Counted from the stretch's first letter, positions 52,575 through 63,406 are shown. The stretch: 64,000 bases of DNA from Halioglobus sp. (GCA_002699145.1 PABK01000047.1:1-64000); one strand, 5' to 3'. Numbers and translations are program-made. Notes: generated by a model from the sequence alone, not told the origin.

Positions 52575-54215
52575 TCAGCTGTCGCGCGGCCACAGCAGGG
52601 CCAGCCCCAGGCCGCCGAGCAGCCAGCTCAGCGCGGGTACCTGCGCCAGTTGCTGCCAGCCCCCGGGCAGCGCGGTGATGACCGCCGCGGCGCAGGCGAT
52701 GACGGCCAGTATCCGGCGGCGACCGCGCGCGCGCTCCCGTCGGCGGGCCTGGGCATCCAGCAGTCTTGTCGCCGGCCGTTCGACACGCGCCGCCGGCACG
52801 CGCGACTGCTGCAGGTTCTCCAGCACCACCTCCGGCAGCTGCGGCAACTGCTCCAGCAGCGAGGGCGCATGGCGCTGCAGGCGCTTGATCACCGCCTGTG
52901 GCGAGTAGCGCTCGGCCACCCATTTTTCCAGGAAGGGTTGCGCGGTGTCCCACAGGTTCAGCTCCGGGTAGAGCTGCCGCCCCAGGCCCTCGATGTTGAG
53001 CAGGGTCTTCTGCAGCAGCACCAGGGAGGGCTGCACCTCCATGTCGAAGCGCGCCGCGGTCTGGAACAGGTAGACCAGCAGCTGGCCGAAGGAGATCTCG
53101 CTGATCGGGCGTTCGAACACCGGCTCGCATACCGCGCGCATCGCCGCCTCGAAATCCTGTACCCGGGTGTGCGCGGGCACCCAGCCGCACTCCACGTGCA
53201 ACTGCGCCACCTCGTGGTAGTCCTGGCGGAACACGCCCAGCAGGTTGCGCGCCAGGTAGTACTGGTCGGCCTCGGACAGGCTGCCGACGATGGCGCAGTC
53301 CACGGCGATGTAGGTGGGATCGGCGGGGTCGGAGGCGTCGACGAAGATGTTGCCGGGGTGCATGTCCGCGTGGAAAAAATTGTCGCGGAAGACCTGGGTG
53401 AAGAAGATCTCCACGCCGCGCTCGCCCAGCAGTTTCAGGTCCGTGCCGCGGGCGCGCAGCGTCTCCAGGTCGGTGACCGGGATGCCGGAGATGCGCTCCA
53501 TGGTGAGCACGTTGCGGCAGCTGTAATCCCAGAACACCTCGGGCACGTACACCAGCTTGCTGTCGGCGAAGTTGCGCCGCAACTGGCTGGCGTTGGCCGC
53601 CTCCCGGCCCAGGTCCAGCTCGTCGAGAATGACCAGCTCGTAGTCCGCCACCACCTCCACCGGGCGCAGGCGGCGTCCCTGGGGCAGGTAGCGCGCGACC
53701 AGCCGCGCCAGGGTGTACAGCAGCGCCAGGTCCTGGCGGATGACCGGCTCGATATCCGGTCGCAGCACCTTGACCACGACTTCGCGGCCGTCGTGCAGGG
53801 TCGCCGTGTGCACCTGGGCGACCGAGGCGGAAGCCAGTGGCGCGGGTTCGAAGGCGGCGAACAGCTCGGACACCGGCTTGCCCAGCGCCTTCTCGATGAT
53901 CGCCACCGACTGTTGCTGCGCAAAGGGCGGGACCTCGTCCTGCAGCCGCGCCAGCTCATCCGCCACGTCCGCCGGCAGCAGGTCGCGGCGCGTCGACAGC
54001 ATCTGCCCGAACTTGATAAAGACCGGCCCCAGTTCCTCCAGCGCGCGCCGCAGGCGCACCGCGCGCGGCAGGTCCGGGGCCGCGCGCAGGCGCCAGGGCA
54101 GCAGCGCCAGCGCGCCGCGCTGCGCCGTGGACAGGCGCTCGCGGTCGATGAACTCGTCCAGCCGGTAGCGACCGACCACGCGCAGTATCTTCAGCAGCCG
54201 CCCCGGGCGTGACAT
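52575..54215 (-). CDS. ubiB: Ubiquinone biosynthesis regulatory ATPase UbiB
   Basis: UbiB is a membrane-attached atypical kinase-like ATPase needed for ubiquinone synthesis. The 546-residue product contains the KxGQ motif region ([16 protein letters not shown]), ASVAQVH (Ala-rich loop) and [10 protein letters not shown] (catalytic Asp-like and DPGN-type motif). C-terminal hydrophobic segments near the end ([31 protein letters not shown]) anchor it. It lies between ubiJ (3-base gap) and hisI. Confidence 0.96.
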   Translation of the reverse strand: MSRPGRLLKILRVVGRYRLDEFIDRERLSTAQRGALALLPWRLRAAPDLPRAVRLRRALEELGPVFIKFGQMLSTRRDLLPADVADELARLQDEVPPFAQQQSVAIIEKALGKPVSELFAAFEPAPLASASVAQVHTATLHDGREVVVKVLRPDIEPVIRQDLALLYTLARLVARYLPQGRRLRPVEVVADYELVILDELDLGREAANASQLRRNFADSKLVYVPEVFWDYSCRNVLTMERISGIPVTDLETLRARGTDLKLLGERGVEIFFTQVFRDNFFHADMHPGNIFVDASDPADPTYIAVDCAIVGSLSEADQYYLARNLLGVFRQDYHEVAQLHVECGWVPAHTRVQDFEAAMRAVCEPVFERPISEISFGQLLVYLFQTAARFDMEVQPSLVLLQKTLLNIEGLGRQLYPELNLWDTAQPFLEKWVAERYSPQAVIKRLQRHAPSLLEQLPQLPEVVLENLQQSRVPAARVERPATRLLDAQARRRERARGRRRILAVIACAAAVITALPGGWQQLAQVPALSWLLGGLGLALLWPRDS

Positions 54216-54218
54216 CGC

Positions 54219-54860
54219 CTAGCCCCGCAGCTTGTCGAGTTGCCGGCGCAGGCGCTCGACGCGCAGCTGCAGGCGGTCGACGCGGTGGCCGAGTTCGCGC
54301 ACGTCGCCGTAGAAGTCCTCGACCTCGAGGCGCGGCGGGCTCAGGCGCGCCTCCTCGTGGATGAACTCCTCCAGTTGCCGCGCCAGGCTGTCGGCGGCCT
54401 GGCGCCCCCAGGAGAATGCGCCGCGCAGCACCTGCGCCAGCTGGTGCCCGGCGACGTCGCCCAGCGTGGACACCAGCGGCGCCTCCCAGTCGATGTCCAG
54501 GGAAGACAGTACTTTTTGCAGCTCGATCAGCGGCGCGCTGTCGCCCTCCAGCTCCAGGTTGCCGTTGATCAGTGTCGCCGCCGGGTCGCCGGAGGTGGCC
54601 AGGGCGGTAAAATCGCCGGCCTGCCCGCGGATGCTGGTGGTCACCGGTCCCTCGTGCACGCCGCTCAGGCGGATGCCGCGGGCGCCCGGGTGCAGATAGA
54701 TGTCCGCCGCCGGCGCGCTGCAGTGCAGGGCGAAAACCTGCCCGTCGAAGGGCGCCAGCTCCGCGCCGCCCTGCGGCGTCAGCGCCAGCGCGCGGTTGAT
54801 GGCGGCCTCCAGCGCGGCCAGCGCCGCGGTGTGCAGGGTCGGGTCCAGCGGCGCCGACAT
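54219..54860 (-). CDS. ubiJ: Ubiquinone biosynthesis accessory protein UbiJ
   Basis: The 213-residue product has an N-terminal SCP2-like lipid-binding domain (about 15-120) that holds ubiquinone intermediates and a C-terminal coiled coil (LGHRVDRLQLRVERLRRQLDKL). It belongs to the Ubi metabolon with UbiE and UbiB. It starts one base after the ubiE stop and ends three bases before ubiB, the usual ubiE-ubiJ-ubiB order. Confidence 0.94.
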   Translation of the reverse strand: MSAPLDPTLHTAALAALEAAINRALALTPQGGAELAPFDGQVFALHCSAPAADIYLHPGARGIRLSGVHEGPVTTSIRGQAGDFTALATSGDPAATLINGNLELEGDSAPLIELQKVLSSLDIDWEAPLVSTLGDVAGHQLAQVLRGAFSWGRQAADSLARQLEEFIHEEARLSPPRLEVEDFYGDVRELGHRVDRLQLRVERLRRQLDKLRG

Positions 54861-54861
54861 G

Positions 54862-55611
54862 TCAGGCCTTGATGCCCTTGTGCAGGGCGACGATACCGCC
54901 GGTCATGTCGTGGTAGCTGCACTCGACGAAGCCCGCGTCTTCCATCATTTCCTTCAGCGTGTCCTGGTCCGGGTGCATGCGGATGGATTCCGCCAGGTAC
55001 TGGTAGCTGTCGCTGTCGCCGGCGACCACGCGGCCGATGCGCGGAATCACGTTGAAGGAGTAGGCGTCGTAGAGGCGGCTGAGCAGCTCGTTGCGCGGTT
55101 TGGAGAACTCCAGCACCAGCAGGCGGCCGCCGGGTTTGAGCACGCGCAGCATCGAGCGCAGCGCCAGCGCCTTGTCGGTGACGTTGCGCAGGCCGAAGGC
55201 GATGGTGATGCAGTCGAAGCTGTCGTTGGGAAAGGGCAGGTACTGGGCGTCGGCCTGCACGAACTCGATATTGGCGATGCGCCCGGTGTCGAGCAGCTTG
55301 TCGCGGCCGACCTGCAGCATCGACGCGTTGATGTCGGCCAGCACCACCCGGCCCTCGGGCCCGACCAGGCCGGCGAACTGCGCCGCCAGGTCGCCGGTGC
55401 CGCCGGCGATGTCGAGCACCGCCTGCCCGGGACGCACCGCGCTCAACTCGATGGTGAAGCGTTTCCACAGGCGGTGCACGCCGCCGGACATGAGGTCGTT
55501 CATCAGGTCGTAGCGCGCCGCCACGGAGTGAAAGACTTCCGCGACCAGGCCCGCCTTGGCGTCCTTGTCGACACTGCGGTAACCGAAGTGGGTGCTGTCC
55601 TCGTCGCTCAT
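54862..55611 (-). CDS. ubiE: Ubiquinone/menaquinone biosynthesis C-methyltransferase
   Basis: UbiE methylates the quinone ring using S-adenosylmethionine. The 249-residue product has [20 protein letters not shown] (family start), [16 protein letters not shown] (SAM motif I), [20 protein letters not shown] and LVLEFSKP. The start at 55611 is supported by the family N-terminus and a TATAAT 32 bases upstream. A longer frame extends into the hairpin element but is not coding. It is the first gene of the ubi-his-tat operon. Confidence 0.97.
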   Translation of the reverse strand: MSDEDSTHFGYRSVDKDAKAGLVAEVFHSVAARYDLMNDLMSGGVHRLWKRFTIELSAVRPGQAVLDIAGGTGDLAAQFAGLVGPEGRVVLADINASMLQVGRDKLLDTGRIANIEFVQADAQYLPFPNDSFDCITIAFGLRNVTDKALALRSMLRVLKPGGRLLVLEFSKPRNELLSRLYDAYSFNVIPRIGRVVAGDSDSYQYLAESIRMHPDQDTLKEMMEDAGFVECSYHDMTGGIVALHKGIKA

Positions 55612-55642
55612 GGGCCTGTATGTCCGCGTGGTCAGGGGGCGC

Positions 55643-55648
55643 ATTATA
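55643..55648 (-). promoter_or_regulatory. -10 box of the ubiE-ubiJ-ubiB-his-tat operon
   Basis: A perfect TATAAT on the minus strand lies 32 bases before the ubiE start. The position 17 bases further upstream reads GGAATC, a weak -35 box. Confidence 0.55.
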
Positions 55649-55718
55649 GCCCGAATCCCCGGTGCGATTCCCTTGCCTGCGGGGGAAGGGCTTGTCGTTT
55701 GGTCAGAAAACAGCCAGA

Positions 55719-55858
55719 GGGTCCGTGCTGTGCGGGCCCCTTGCGGACGCTTTGGGCCGCGCCGAGGGAGTGGAGCGAGACCGCAGGGCTCGCGACCGAC
55801 CGAGGGCAGCCCGGAGGGCCGCGGGTCGCGGAGCAAGGGGCCTGCACAGCACGGACCC
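55719..55858 (+). repeat. Dispersed hairpin element C (long core)
   Basis: GGGTCCGTGCTGTGC plus GGGCCCCTTGC (55719-55744) pairs with 55833-55858 at all but one of 26 positions. The core at 55761-55810 reads GCCGAGGGAGTGGAGCGAGA, then a short spacer and GGCTCGCGACCGACCGAGGG, nearly identical to elements A and B. The arms are unrelated to theirs. A third copy of the right-arm end occurs at 55934-55947. Confidence 0.87.
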
Positions 55859-56016
55859 GGCAGTCCATGCCCTCCACGAAGACCGGCATCGAGTAACCGG
55901 GAACAACCCAGCGGGCCTGAGAAAGCAGATAGTCACAGCACGGACCCAGTGGTCCGCGCCTCCCGCGCCCGGACCACACGCCGAGCGGGGAATGAAGTCG
56001 AAAGCCGGAGGGTGGC

Positions 56017-56406
56017 TCAGTCGCCGAGCTTGAGCACCTGCACGTCCGGGTCGCGCGAGGCGCCGGCCTCGGCGAGGCGATCGAGGTAGCGCTGCCAGCG
56101 CGCGTCGTACTCCGTGCACAGGGTGTACAGGTAGTCCCAGGAGTACAGGCCGGTATCGTGGCCGTCGTCGAACACCAGCTGTAGCGCGTAGTTGCCCACC
56201 GGCTTGATGGCGCTGATGCCCACGCCCGCCTTGCCCGTCTGCAGCACCTCCTGGCCCGGCCCGTGGCCCAGCACTTCCGCGGAAGGCGAGTACACGCGCA
56301 GGTACTCGCAGGACAGGCGGTAGCGCTCGGCGTCGCCGTAACTCAGCTCCAGTTCGCGCGAGCGCGTGTGCAGGGCGACGTCGGTGGGGGTATGGCGGGA
56401 GGCCAT
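56017..56406 (-). CDS. DUF971 protein (gamma-butyrobetaine hydroxylase-like N-terminal domain)
   Basis: The 129-residue product matches the stand-alone DUF971 family: VALHTRSRELELSYGDAERYRLSCEYLRVYSPSAEV, then LVFDDGHDTGLYSWDYLYTL. The same fold forms the N-terminal domain of gamma-butyrobetaine hydroxylase and also occurs in Fe-S related proteins. No function is established. The ATG shares its A with the hslU stop (TGATG), and the hslVU-DUF971 order is conserved in Pseudomonas. Confidence 0.88.
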   Translation of the reverse strand: MASRHTPTDVALHTRSRELELSYGDAERYRLSCEYLRVYSPSAEVLGHGPGQEVLQTGKAGVGISAIKPVGNYALQLVFDDGHDTGLYSWDYLYTLCTEYDARWQRYLDRLAEAGASRDPDVQVLKLGD

Positions 56407-57728
56407 CAGAGTATGAAGCGCGACAGGTCCTCGTCCGCGCTCAGCTCCTGCAGTTGCCTGTCGACGTAGTCCGCGTCCACCAGCAGGGCGTCGCCGCCCA
56501 GGCCGCGGTCGGCGGCGTCGAAGGACGGTTCCTCCAGCAGGCGCTCCATCACCGTGTGCAGGCGCCGCGCGCCGATGTTCTCGGTTTTCTCGTTCACCTG
56601 CCAGGCGATCTCCGCGATGCGCCGCAGGCCGTCCTCGCTGAACTGCACCTGCAGGCCCTCGGTGGCCAGCAGCGCCTGGTACTGCTCCGTGAGCGAGGCG
56701 TTCGGCTCGGTGAGGATGCGCTCGAAATCTTGCGGCGTCAGCGCGTCCAGTTCGACGCGGATGGGCAGGCGGCCCTGCAGTTCCGGGATCAGGTCCGAGG
56801 GTTTGGCCAGGTGGAAGGCGCCCGAGGCGATAAACAGGATATGGTCGGTCTTGATCGTGCCGTACTTGGTGCTCACCGTGGAGCCCTCGATCAGCGGCAG
56901 CAGGTCGCGCTGCACACCCTCGCGCGACACGTCGGCGCCGGATCCCTCGGAGCGCTTGGCGACCTTGTCCAGTTCGTCGATGAACACGATGCCGTTCTGC
57001 TCCGCCGCGGAAACCGCTTGCTGCTTCAACTCGTCCTCGTTGACCATCTTCGCCGCTTCCTCGTCGGTCAGCGCCTCGAAGGCCGCGCGCACGGTCATTT
57101 TCTGCGTCTTGTGCTGCTGCCGCGACAAGTTGGAGAACATGCTCTGCAACTGGCTCGTCATCTCCTCCATGCCCGGCGGCGCCATGATTTCCATGCCCAC
57201 CGAGGGCGCGGCCACCTCGACCTCGATGTCCTTGTCGTCCAGTTCGCCCTCGCGCAGTTTCTTGCGCAGCAGTTGCCGGGTATTGGCGCCGCTGCTGCCG
57301 GCGTCGTCGCGGGCCGGCGGCAACAGGATGTCGAGGATGCGCTCCTCGGCGGCCTCCTCGGCGCGAAAGCGCACGCGCGTCATCTCCTGCTCGCGGTACA
57401 TCTTGATCGCCACGTCGGCGAGATCGCGGATGATTGATTCCACGTCGCGCCCGACGTAGCCCACCTCGGTGAACTTGGTCGCCTCGACCTTGACGAAGGG
57501 CGCGTTGGCCAGGCGCGCCAGGCGCCGGGCGATTTCGGTCTTGCCCACGCCGGTGGGCCCGATCATGAGGATGTTCTTCGGCGTGATCTCGGCGCGCAGC
57601 TCCTCGGCCAGCTGCATACGGCGCCAGCGGTTGCGCAGCGCGATGGCGACGGCGCGCTTGGCCTCGTCCTGGCCGATGATGTGCTTGTCGAGCTCCGAGA
57701 CGATTTCCCGGGGAGTCATGTTGGACAT
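56406..57728 (-). CDS. hslU: HslU, ATPase subunit of the HslVU protease
   Basis: HslU is the AAA+ unfoldase that feeds proteins into HslV. The 440-residue product shows [30 protein letters not shown], Walker [16 protein letters not shown] and Walker [12 protein letters not shown]. The middle I-domain (about 110-230) and the C-terminal tail ending LSRFIL, which activates HslV, are all present. It overlaps hslV by one base. Confidence 0.97.
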   Translation of the reverse strand: MSNMTPREIVSELDKHIIGQDEAKRAVAIALRNRWRRMQLAEELRAEITPKNILMIGPTGVGKTEIARRLARLANAPFVKVEATKFTEVGYVGRDVESIIRDLADVAIKMYREQEMTRVRFRAEEAAEERILDILLPPARDDAGSSGANTRQLLRKKLREGELDDKDIEVEVAAPSVGMEIMAPPGMEEMTSQLQSMFSNLSRQQHKTQKMTVRAAFEALTDEEAAKMVNEDELKQQAVSAAEQNGIVFIDELDKVAKRSEGSGADVSREGVQRDLLPLIEGSTVSTKYGTIKTDHILFIASGAFHLAKPSDLIPELQGRLPIRVELDALTPQDFERILTEPNASLTEQYQALLATEGLQVQFSEDGLRRIAEIAWQVNEKTENIGARRLHTVMERLLEEPSFDAADRGLGGDALLVDADYVDRQLQELSADEDLSRFIL

Positions 57729-58267
57729 CAGAAATCCAGTTGTTCGATGGTGCGGTTGTGGTTGGTGTAGATGCAGATGTCGGCGGCGATTTCCAGGCCC
57801 TTTTCGACCACGCTGCGCGCGTCCAGCTCGGTGTTGTCCAGCAGGGCGCGCGCCGCGGACTGGGCGAATGGCCCGCCGGAGCCGATGGCGATGAGGTTGT
57901 CTTCCGGCTCGATGACATCGCCGTTGCCGGTGATGACCAGGGAGGTTTCCTTGTCCGCCACCGCCAGCAGCGCCTCGAGCCGGCGCAGGGCGCGCTCCGT
58001 ACGCCAGGCCTTGGCCAGCTCCACCGCGGCGCGCACCAGGTGCCCCTGGTGTTTGTCCAGTTGCGCCTCGAACAGCTCGAACAGGGTAAACGCGTCAGCG
58101 GTGCCGCCGGCGAAGCCGGCCAGGACCTGGTCGCGGTGCAGCCTGCGCACCTTGCGCGCATTGCCTTTCATCACCGTATTACCCATGGACACCTGGCCGT
58201 CGCCGCCGATCACCACGCTGTTGCCGCGGCGGACGGAGAGGATGGTGGTGCCTCGGTACTGATCCAT
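57728..58267 (-). CDS. hslV: HslV, peptidase subunit of the HslVU protease
   Basis: HslV is a proteasome-beta-like Ntn hydrolase. The 179-residue product begins [15 protein letters not shown]. Removal of six residues would expose the catalytic Thr7 of TTILSVRR, the normal arrangement in pseudomonads. [20 protein letters not shown] is the family core. A heat-shock promoter lies upstream (58309-58336) with AGGAGA before the ATG. It starts the hslV-hslU-DUF971 operon. Confidence 0.97.
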   Translation of the reverse strand: MDQYRGTTILSVRRGNSVVIGGDGQVSMGNTVMKGNARKVRRLHRDQVLAGFAGGTADAFTLFELFEAQLDKHQGHLVRAAVELAKAWRTERALRRLEALLAVADKETSLVITGNGDVIEPEDNLIAIGSGGPFAQSAARALLDNTELDARSVVEKGLEIAADICIYTNHNRTIEQLDF

Positions 58268-58308
58268 GTGCTGTCTCCTGTGCGGGGGAAGTCACCCCCA
58301 ATGGGTGG

Positions 58309-58336
58309 ATATGGGGCGGCCGCCGCGGGAATCAAG
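58309..58336 (-). promoter_or_regulatory. Sigma32 heat-shock promoter of hslVU
   Basis: On the minus strand CTTGATT is followed after 13 bases by CCCCATAT. The sigma32 consensus is CTTGAAA, 13-15 bases, CCCCATNT, so the -10 box is perfect and the -35 has two mismatches. It lies 42 bases before the hslV ATG. It fits the known heat-shock control of hslVU. Confidence 0.85.
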
Positions 58337-58351
58337 CCCGCCGTCGACAAA

Positions 58352-58915
58352 TCAGGGTGCGTTGCGTTTCAGCAGCAGGGTGTCGATGCCCTGGGCGGCG
58401 GTCAGGCCGCGCGCGCGTTTCATCGCGTCCAGGCTGTCAAAGGGCCCCAGGTAGACGCGGAACAGGCGGCCGTTGTCGCCGCTGGTCTCGCTGATGCTGG
58501 GGGCGAGCCCCAGCAGCAGCAGTTCCGCCCGGCGCCGGTCCGCGTCGTCGCGCTGGCGGAAGGCGCCGGCCTGTAGCACGTACACCTGCGCCTGGCCCTG
58601 GGCCGGCGGCGGCTTGCCCAGTTCGCGCGCCGGCTCGACCTCGCGCGGTTGCACCTCCACCTCGATGGTCTGTTCCGGCAGCAGGGTGTAGAAATCGAAG
58701 CGCGGCTTGGGCGCCGGCGCCTCGGCCTGCTCCTCGGCCGGCGGCGGCGTGTCCGCCGGGCGCGGCAGCATGCCCAGGTAGAGCAGGAAGCTGGCGAACA
58801 GCCCGGTGAGCACGCCGGCGCCGTACAGGCGCCAGCCGCGCCCGGAGGAGTGGCCGCGCGTGGAGGAGCGGCGTTTCGCCCCGGAGCTGCGTCCCCTGGC
58901 GTTGTTGCGCGCCAC
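58352..58915 (-). CDS. SPOR-domain membrane protein (FtsN-like)
   Basis: The 187-residue bitopic protein has a short basic cytoplasmic N-terminus (RGRSSGAKRRSSTRG), one transmembrane helix (about 31-50, GAGVLTGLFASFLLYLGML) and a Pro/Glu-rich linker. The C-terminal SPOR domain (about 108-187, VYVLQAGAFRQRDDADRRRAEL) binds denuded peptidoglycan at division sites. FtsN-like function is plausible, but the essential FtsN helices are not clear. It lies three bases after argS, as in Pseudomonas. Confidence 0.88.
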   Translation of the reverse strand: MARNNARGRSSGAKRRSSTRGHSSGRGWRLYGAGVLTGLFASFLLYLGMLPRPADTPPPAEEQAEAPAPKPRFDFYTLLPEQTIEVEVQPREVEPARELGKPPPAQGQAQVYVLQAGAFRQRDDADRRRAELLLLGLAPSISETSGDNGRLFRVYLGPFDSLDAMKRARGLTAAQGIDTLLLKRNAP

Positions 58916-58918
58916 CGC

Positions 58919-60604
58919 CTACATCTCCGTCGGGGCGGACACGCCCAGCAGGTCGAGGCCGTTGCGGATGACCTGGCCGACCGCCTCGCTCAGCGCCAGG
59001 CGCGCGCCGCGCACGGCCGCGTCGTCCACCAGCATCTTGTGGGCGTTGTACCAGGTGTGGAAATCCCCCGCCAGCTCGCGCAGGTAAGTCGCCACGCTGT
59101 GCGGCTCGCAGTTCTTCGCGGCCGCGGCGACGACTTCCGGGTACTGGTCCAGGCGGCGCAGGATGGCCTTTTCGTGGTCCTCCTGCAGCGCCGGCAGGTG
59201 CTCCAGCGCCGCCTGCGCGTCCCAGCTGCCGCCCTGCTCGGCCAGCTTGCGCCGCACGCTGCACACGCGGGCGTGGGCGTACTGGATGTAGTACACCGGG
59301 TTGTCGTTGCTGCGCGACAGCGCCAGGTCGATGTCGAAGGTGAGTTGCGAGCTGGGCGCGCGCGCCGCGAGGAAGTAGCGGGTCGCGTCGCGGCCGACCT
59401 CGTCGATCAGGTCGCGCAGGGTGACGTAGCTGCCGGCGCGCTTGGACAGCTTTACCTCCTGTCCGTCGCGCATCACCGTCACCATCTGGTGCAGCACATA
59501 GTCCGGCCAGCCCTCGGGAATACCCTCGTCCAGGGCCTGCAGCCCGGCGCGCACGCGCGTCACCGTGCTGTGGTGATCCGCGCCCTGTTCGTTGATGACG
59601 CGCTCGAAGCCGCGCTGCCACTTGTCCAGGTGGTAGGCCACGTCGGGCAGGAAATAGGTGTAACCGCCATCGCGTTTGCGCATGACGCGGTCCTTGTCGT
59701 CGCCGAAATCAGTGGTGCGCAGCCACAGGGCGCCGTCCTTCTCGTAGCAGTGGCCGTTGTCCTGCAGGCGCTGTACGGCCGCGTCCACCGCGCCCCGGTC
59801 GTACAGTGAGGACTCGAGGAAGAAGACGTCGAAGTGCACGGCGAAGGCCTGCAGGTCCAGGTCCTGTTCGCGGCGCAGGTAGGCCACCGCGAACTCGCGG
59901 ATGGCCGCGAGGTCCTCCGCGTCGCCGCTGGCGGTGACATGGCGGTCCTGGGCGTCCACGGTGTCCGCGCGCAGGAAGGCGTCCGCCAGTTCGCAAATGT
60001 AATCGCCGCGGTAGCCGTCCTCGGGCCAGCCCGCGTCGCCCGGGCCCAGGCCCTTGCAGCGCGCCTGCACCGACAGGGCCAGGTTGTCGATCTGCGCCCC
60101 GGCGTCGTTGTAGTAGAACTCGCTCGACACGTCCCAGCCGGTGGCGGCGAGCAGCCGGCAGAGGCTGTCGCCCACCGCCGCGCCGCGGCCGTGGCCGACG
60201 TGCAGCGGGCCGGTGGGGTTGGCGGAGACGAACTCCACCTGCACCCTGCGCCCGCGACCCTCGTCGCTGCGGCCGAAGGCCTCGCCCTGCTCCAGGATGC
60301 GCGCCACCACGGCCTGGGCGCTGGCGCCGCTGAGGAAGAAGTTGATGAAGCCGGGCCCGGCGATCTCGGTGCGCTCCACCTGCGGATCCGCCGGCAGTGC
60401 CGCGCAGATCTGCGCGGCGAGCTCGCGCGGGTTGCGCCCCGCGCCCTTGGCCAGGGTCAGCGCGATATTGCTGGCCAGGTCGCCATGACTCTCGTCCCGG
60501 GTGCGGTCGATCTGCACGCGCCACTGCAGGCCGGCGGGCAGTTCGCCGCCGGACACCAGTGATTCCAGTGCCGTGTCGATAAGCCGGGTGATGTGTTCCT
60601 TCAT
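58919..60604 (-). CDS. argS: Arginyl-tRNA synthetase
   Basis: The class I synthetase charges tRNA-Arg. The 561-residue product shows [24 protein letters not shown] (HIGH-type motif HVGHGRG), [19 protein letters not shown] (KMSK-like region) and the C-terminal DALR anticodon domain. Note that argS-type enzymes often lack a canonical KMSK lysine, as here. It sits between priA and the SPOR gene, with three bases before the latter. Confidence 0.97.
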   Translation of the reverse strand: MKEHITRLIDTALESLVSGGELPAGLQWRVQIDRTRDESHGDLASNIALTLAKGAGRNPRELAAQICAALPADPQVERTEIAGPGFINFFLSGASAQAVVARILEQGEAFGRSDEGRGRRVQVEFVSANPTGPLHVGHGRGAAVGDSLCRLLAATGWDVSSEFYYNDAGAQIDNLALSVQARCKGLGPGDAGWPEDGYRGDYICELADAFLRADTVDAQDRHVTASGDAEDLAAIREFAVAYLRREQDLDLQAFAVHFDVFFLESSLYDRGAVDAAVQRLQDNGHCYEKDGALWLRTTDFGDDKDRVMRKRDGGYTYFLPDVAYHLDKWQRGFERVINEQGADHHSTVTRVRAGLQALDEGIPEGWPDYVLHQMVTVMRDGQEVKLSKRAGSYVTLRDLIDEVGRDATRYFLAARAPSSQLTFDIDLALSRSNDNPVYYIQYAHARVCSVRRKLAEQGGSWDAQAALEHLPALQEDHEKAILRRLDQYPEVVAAAAKNCEPHSVATYLRELAGDFHTWYNAHKMLVDDAAVRGARLALSEAVGQVIRNGLDLLGVSAPTEM

Positions 60605-60712
60605 GTCCAGGGGGCTACCTGCTGTTGATGGTGACTGCGCTCGGGCCGCGCCCGCCGCGCGACGGGGGCGTATTATCCTTGACGGCGCGCGCCATGGCCA
60701 GTTGCCGCGCGC

Positions 60713-62908
60713 TCAGAACAGGTCCTGCGGGTCGATATCGATGCTCCATTTCAGGCCGCGCGGCGCCGCCTGCGCCTCCGCGGCGCTCACCAGCCGGTGT
60801 GCCGCGGCCTGGGCGGCGCGCCGGTGTGGCGCGTAGAGCAGCAACTGGGAGCGAAACTTGCCGGCGCGGCGCTGCATGGGTGAAGGCAGCGGACCGATCA
60901 GCGTGGTCCCGGCGGGCGCCGCCGCCTCGACGGCGCCGCGCAGGGCGACGAGAAACGCCTCGGCGGCTGCGCCGTCGGCGCAGTCGCTGCGCACGACCAG
61001 CAGCTGGCCACAGGGCGGCAGTCCGTTGGCCTGCCTGGCGCGCAGCAATTCCCTGGCCTGTGTGTGGTAGTCGCTGTCGACCAGCGCCTGCAGCAGCGGG
61101 TGGTCCGGGTAGTGGGTCTGTATCAGTACCCGTCCCGGTGTGCCGGCGCGGCCGGCGCGCCCGCTCACCTGGGTCAGCAATTGCGCCATGCGCTCCTCGC
61201 CGCGAAAATCCGCGCTGAACAACATGGCGTCGGCGTCGACCACCGCCACCAGCGCGACCGCGGGGAAATGATGCCCCTTGGCCAGCATTTGCGTGCCGAG
61301 CAGGATGCAGGGCTCGCCGCGGTTGATCTCCTCCACCAGCGTGGCCATGCTGTCGCGCCCCTGCATCGAGTCGCTGTCCACGCGGAACACCGGGTGTCGC
61401 GGAAAGCGCTGGCGCAGGGCGCCCTCGACCTGCTCCGTGCCCAGCCCCGTGGTCGCCAGCTGCGGACTGTGGCAGTGGCTGCAGGTGGTGGGCAGGGGCC
61501 TGACCGCGCCACAGTGGTGGCAGCGCAGTTCGCCGCGGCGCCGGTGCACGGTAAGCCGCGCGTCGCAGGACTCACACCCCGCGACCCAGCCGCAGTCGTG
61601 ACACTGCAGCGTCGGCGCATAGCCGCGCCGGTTGAGGAACAGCAGGGCCTGGCGGCCGGCGCCCAGGCATTCGCCCAGGGCGTCGACCAGGCCGGTGGAC
61701 AGTCCGCCGTGCAGCGCGCTGGCGCGCACATCCATGATCTGCACCTGTGGCAGCGCTGCACTCGCCGCGCGGCGGGTCAGGGCGTGGTGCTCGTAGCGGC
61801 CGGTCTCGGTGTTGTGCACGCTCTCCAGGGACGGCGTCGCGCTGCCCAGCAGCGCCGGGCAGCCCAGTAGCTGCGCGCGCTTGACGGCCACGTCCCGGGC
61901 CGAGTAGCGGAACCCGTCCTGCTGTTTGTAGGAGGCGTCGTGTTCCTCGTCGACAATGATCAGGCCGGGTGCCGCCAGCGGCGCGAACACCGCCGAGCGG
62001 GTGCCGATAACGATGTGCGCGCTGCCGTCCCGGGCCGCCTCCCATGCGCGGTAGCGCTGCGCTTCACCGAGGCCGGAGTGCAGTACCTCGATACGCGCCT
62101 CGAAGCGTTCGCGGAAACGCCCCAGGGTCTGCGCCGTGAGGCCGATCTCCGGGATCAGCACCAGGGCCTGCCTGCCGCGGGCCAGGCAGTCCGCGATAAG
62201 CTGCAGGTAGACCTCGGTCTTGCCGCTGCCGGTGACGCCCTCGAGCAGGTGGCAGCTGAAACCCTCGCGCCGTTGCAGCAGGCGCTCCAGCACGTCAGCC
62301 TGTTCGCCGTTCAGCGCCAGCCCCTGGCGGCTGCGCGCCGGCGCGGCCGCGGCCGGCAGCGTGCATTTTTCCGCCAGCTCCTTGTCGCGCAGGGCGCGCA
62401 GCACGCCGGTGCTGATACCCTCGGCCTGCAGCGCCGCGACGTTGCGCGCGTCCGCCTGCAGCAGGGCCAGCGCCCGCGCCTGTTGCGGCGAGCGCTGCAG
62501 GGCGCCGGCCGGCAGCCCGCGCCCCCGGGCCGTCAGGCGCCAGCCGGGTTCGCCCAGGCGCTGGTGGGCATGCCCCTGGCGCAGGCGCCTGGGGAACAGC
62601 GCGCTGTACACCTCCCCCGGGGGGTGGTGGTAGTAGGCCGCCGCCCAGTCGGCCAGTTCGGGCAGGTGGGGATCCAGCAGCGGCGCCGGGTCCAGCAGTT
62701 CCAGGGCGGCGCGCAGGCTGTCCGCCGGCGTGTCGGTGTGCGCCAGTACCGCGGTCAGGTAGCCGGTGACCACGCGCTTGCCGAAGGGCACCCGCAGACG
62801 CTGGCCGGGGCGCAGGGAGGCGATCTGCGCGGGGTCCAGGTCCGCCGGGGGCAGGTAGTCGAACAGGCGGCGCAGGGGCGAGGGGATTGCCAGGCGAAGT
62901 ATGGACAT
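60713..62908 (-). CDS. priA: Primosomal protein N' (PriA) helicase
   Basis: PriA restarts stalled replication forks. The 731-residue product (E. coli 732) has an N-terminal DNA-binding domain starting [20 protein letters not shown]. Helicase parts are [20 protein letters not shown] (Walker A) and [20 protein letters not shown], with zinc-binding cysteines in [16 protein letters not shown] and [18 protein letters not shown]. The start at 62908 follows the family N-terminus. It is divergent from rpmE. Confidence 0.97.
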   Translation of the reverse strand: MSILRLAIPSPLRRLFDYLPPADLDPAQIASLRPGQRLRVPFGKRVVTGYLTAVLAHTDTPADSLRAALELLDPAPLLDPHLPELADWAAAYYHHPPGEVYSALFPRRLRQGHAHQRLGEPGWRLTARGRGLPAGALQRSPQQARALALLQADARNVAALQAEGISTGVLRALRDKELAEKCTLPAAAAPARSRQGLALNGEQADVLERLLQRREGFSCHLLEGVTGSGKTEVYLQLIADCLARGRQALVLIPEIGLTAQTLGRFRERFEARIEVLHSGLGEAQRYRAWEAARDGSAHIVIGTRSAVFAPLAAPGLIIVDEEHDASYKQQDGFRYSARDVAVKRAQLLGCPALLGSATPSLESVHNTETGRYEHHALTRRAASAALPQVQIMDVRASALHGGLSTGLVDALGECLGAGRQALLFLNRRGYAPTLQCHDCGWVAGCESCDARLTVHRRRGELRCHHCGAVRPLPTTCSHCHSPQLATTGLGTEQVEGALRQRFPRHPVFRVDSDSMQGRDSMATLVEEINRGEPCILLGTQMLAKGHHFPAVALVAVVDADAMLFSADFRGEERMAQLLTQVSGRAGRAGTPGRVLIQTHYPDHPLLQALVDSDYHTQARELLRARQANGLPPCGQLLVVRSDCADGAAAEAFLVALRGAVEAAAPAGTTLIGPLPSPMQRRAGKFRSQLLLYAPHRRAAQAAAHRLVSAAEAQAAPRGLKWSIDIDPQDLF

Positions 62909-63004
62909 TACGCCCCTTATGCGGTGAATGGCGGTGGCCCGTCGGGGGCTTTCCGGGCGCGACAGCGGCCGCGACGGGGCATTGTAACAAAAGGCGGCGG
63001 GCCC

Positions 63005-63032
63005 TTGCGTATGGCGGCGCTTCTGGTAAGAT
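63005..63032 (+). promoter_or_regulatory. Putative promoter of rpmE
   Basis: TTGCGT (-35) and TAAGAT (-10) are separated by 16 bases. The -10 box is followed by a GC-rich discriminator, fitting a ribosomal gene. The rpmE start is about 120 bases downstream. Confidence 0.5.
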
Positions 63033-63151
63033 GCGCGGCTCTTTTCAGGGCCCCCGGTGGATTTTTGATCAGCCGCCGGTGGCAGGACTCCGCACGGCGC
63101 GGTGCCCGGCACGGACCGGGTGGCGGCGCCCAGCAACGGGAGATCACGATC

Positions 63152-63367
63152 ATGAAAGCGGATACGCATCCGAAGTACGAAACGGTGACGGCCACCTGTA
63201 GTTGTGGCAACACCATCCAGACTCGCTCCACCCTGTGCGAGGATTTCCACATCGACGTGTGCTCCCAGTGCCACCCGTTCTTCACCGGCAAGCAGAAGAT
63301 CGTCGACAGCGGCGGCCGCGTCGACCGCTTCAAGAAGCGTTTCGGCAACCGCGGCTCTTCACGCTAG
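63152..63367 (+). CDS. rpmE: 50S ribosomal protein L31 (zinc-binding type)
   Basis: The 71-residue product begins [20 protein letters not shown]. It carries four cysteines in the C-X-C ... C-X2-C pattern (C16, C18, C37, C40) of the zinc-containing C+ L31 form. [12 protein letters not shown] is the conserved C-terminal end. GGGAGA lies before the ATG. A terminator follows 40 bases after the stop. Zinc-limited replacement by a C- paralogue is common; none is in this window. Confidence 0.97.
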   Translation: MKADTHPKYETVTATCSCGNTIQTRSTLCEDFHIDVCSQCHPFFTGKQKIVDSGGRVDRFKKRFGNRGSSR

Positions 63368-63406
63368 CACACACGCTCCTTGCCCCGGGCAGGATCGCGA
63401 CCACAG

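Larger units (their letters stand above)
55612..56016. other. 405-base gap between ubiE and the DUF971 gene
   Basis: The gap holds the ubiE -10 box (55643-55648), hairpin element C (55719-55858) and one extra copy of its right-arm motif CACAGCACGGACCC at 55934-55947. Beyond these I see no gene. Open frames there follow the repeats and are not credible. Confidence 0.75.

Noticed and set aside
55644-56119. Open frames crossing hairpin element C
   Set aside because: They depend on the repeat sequence, contain no domain and differ between copies of the element.
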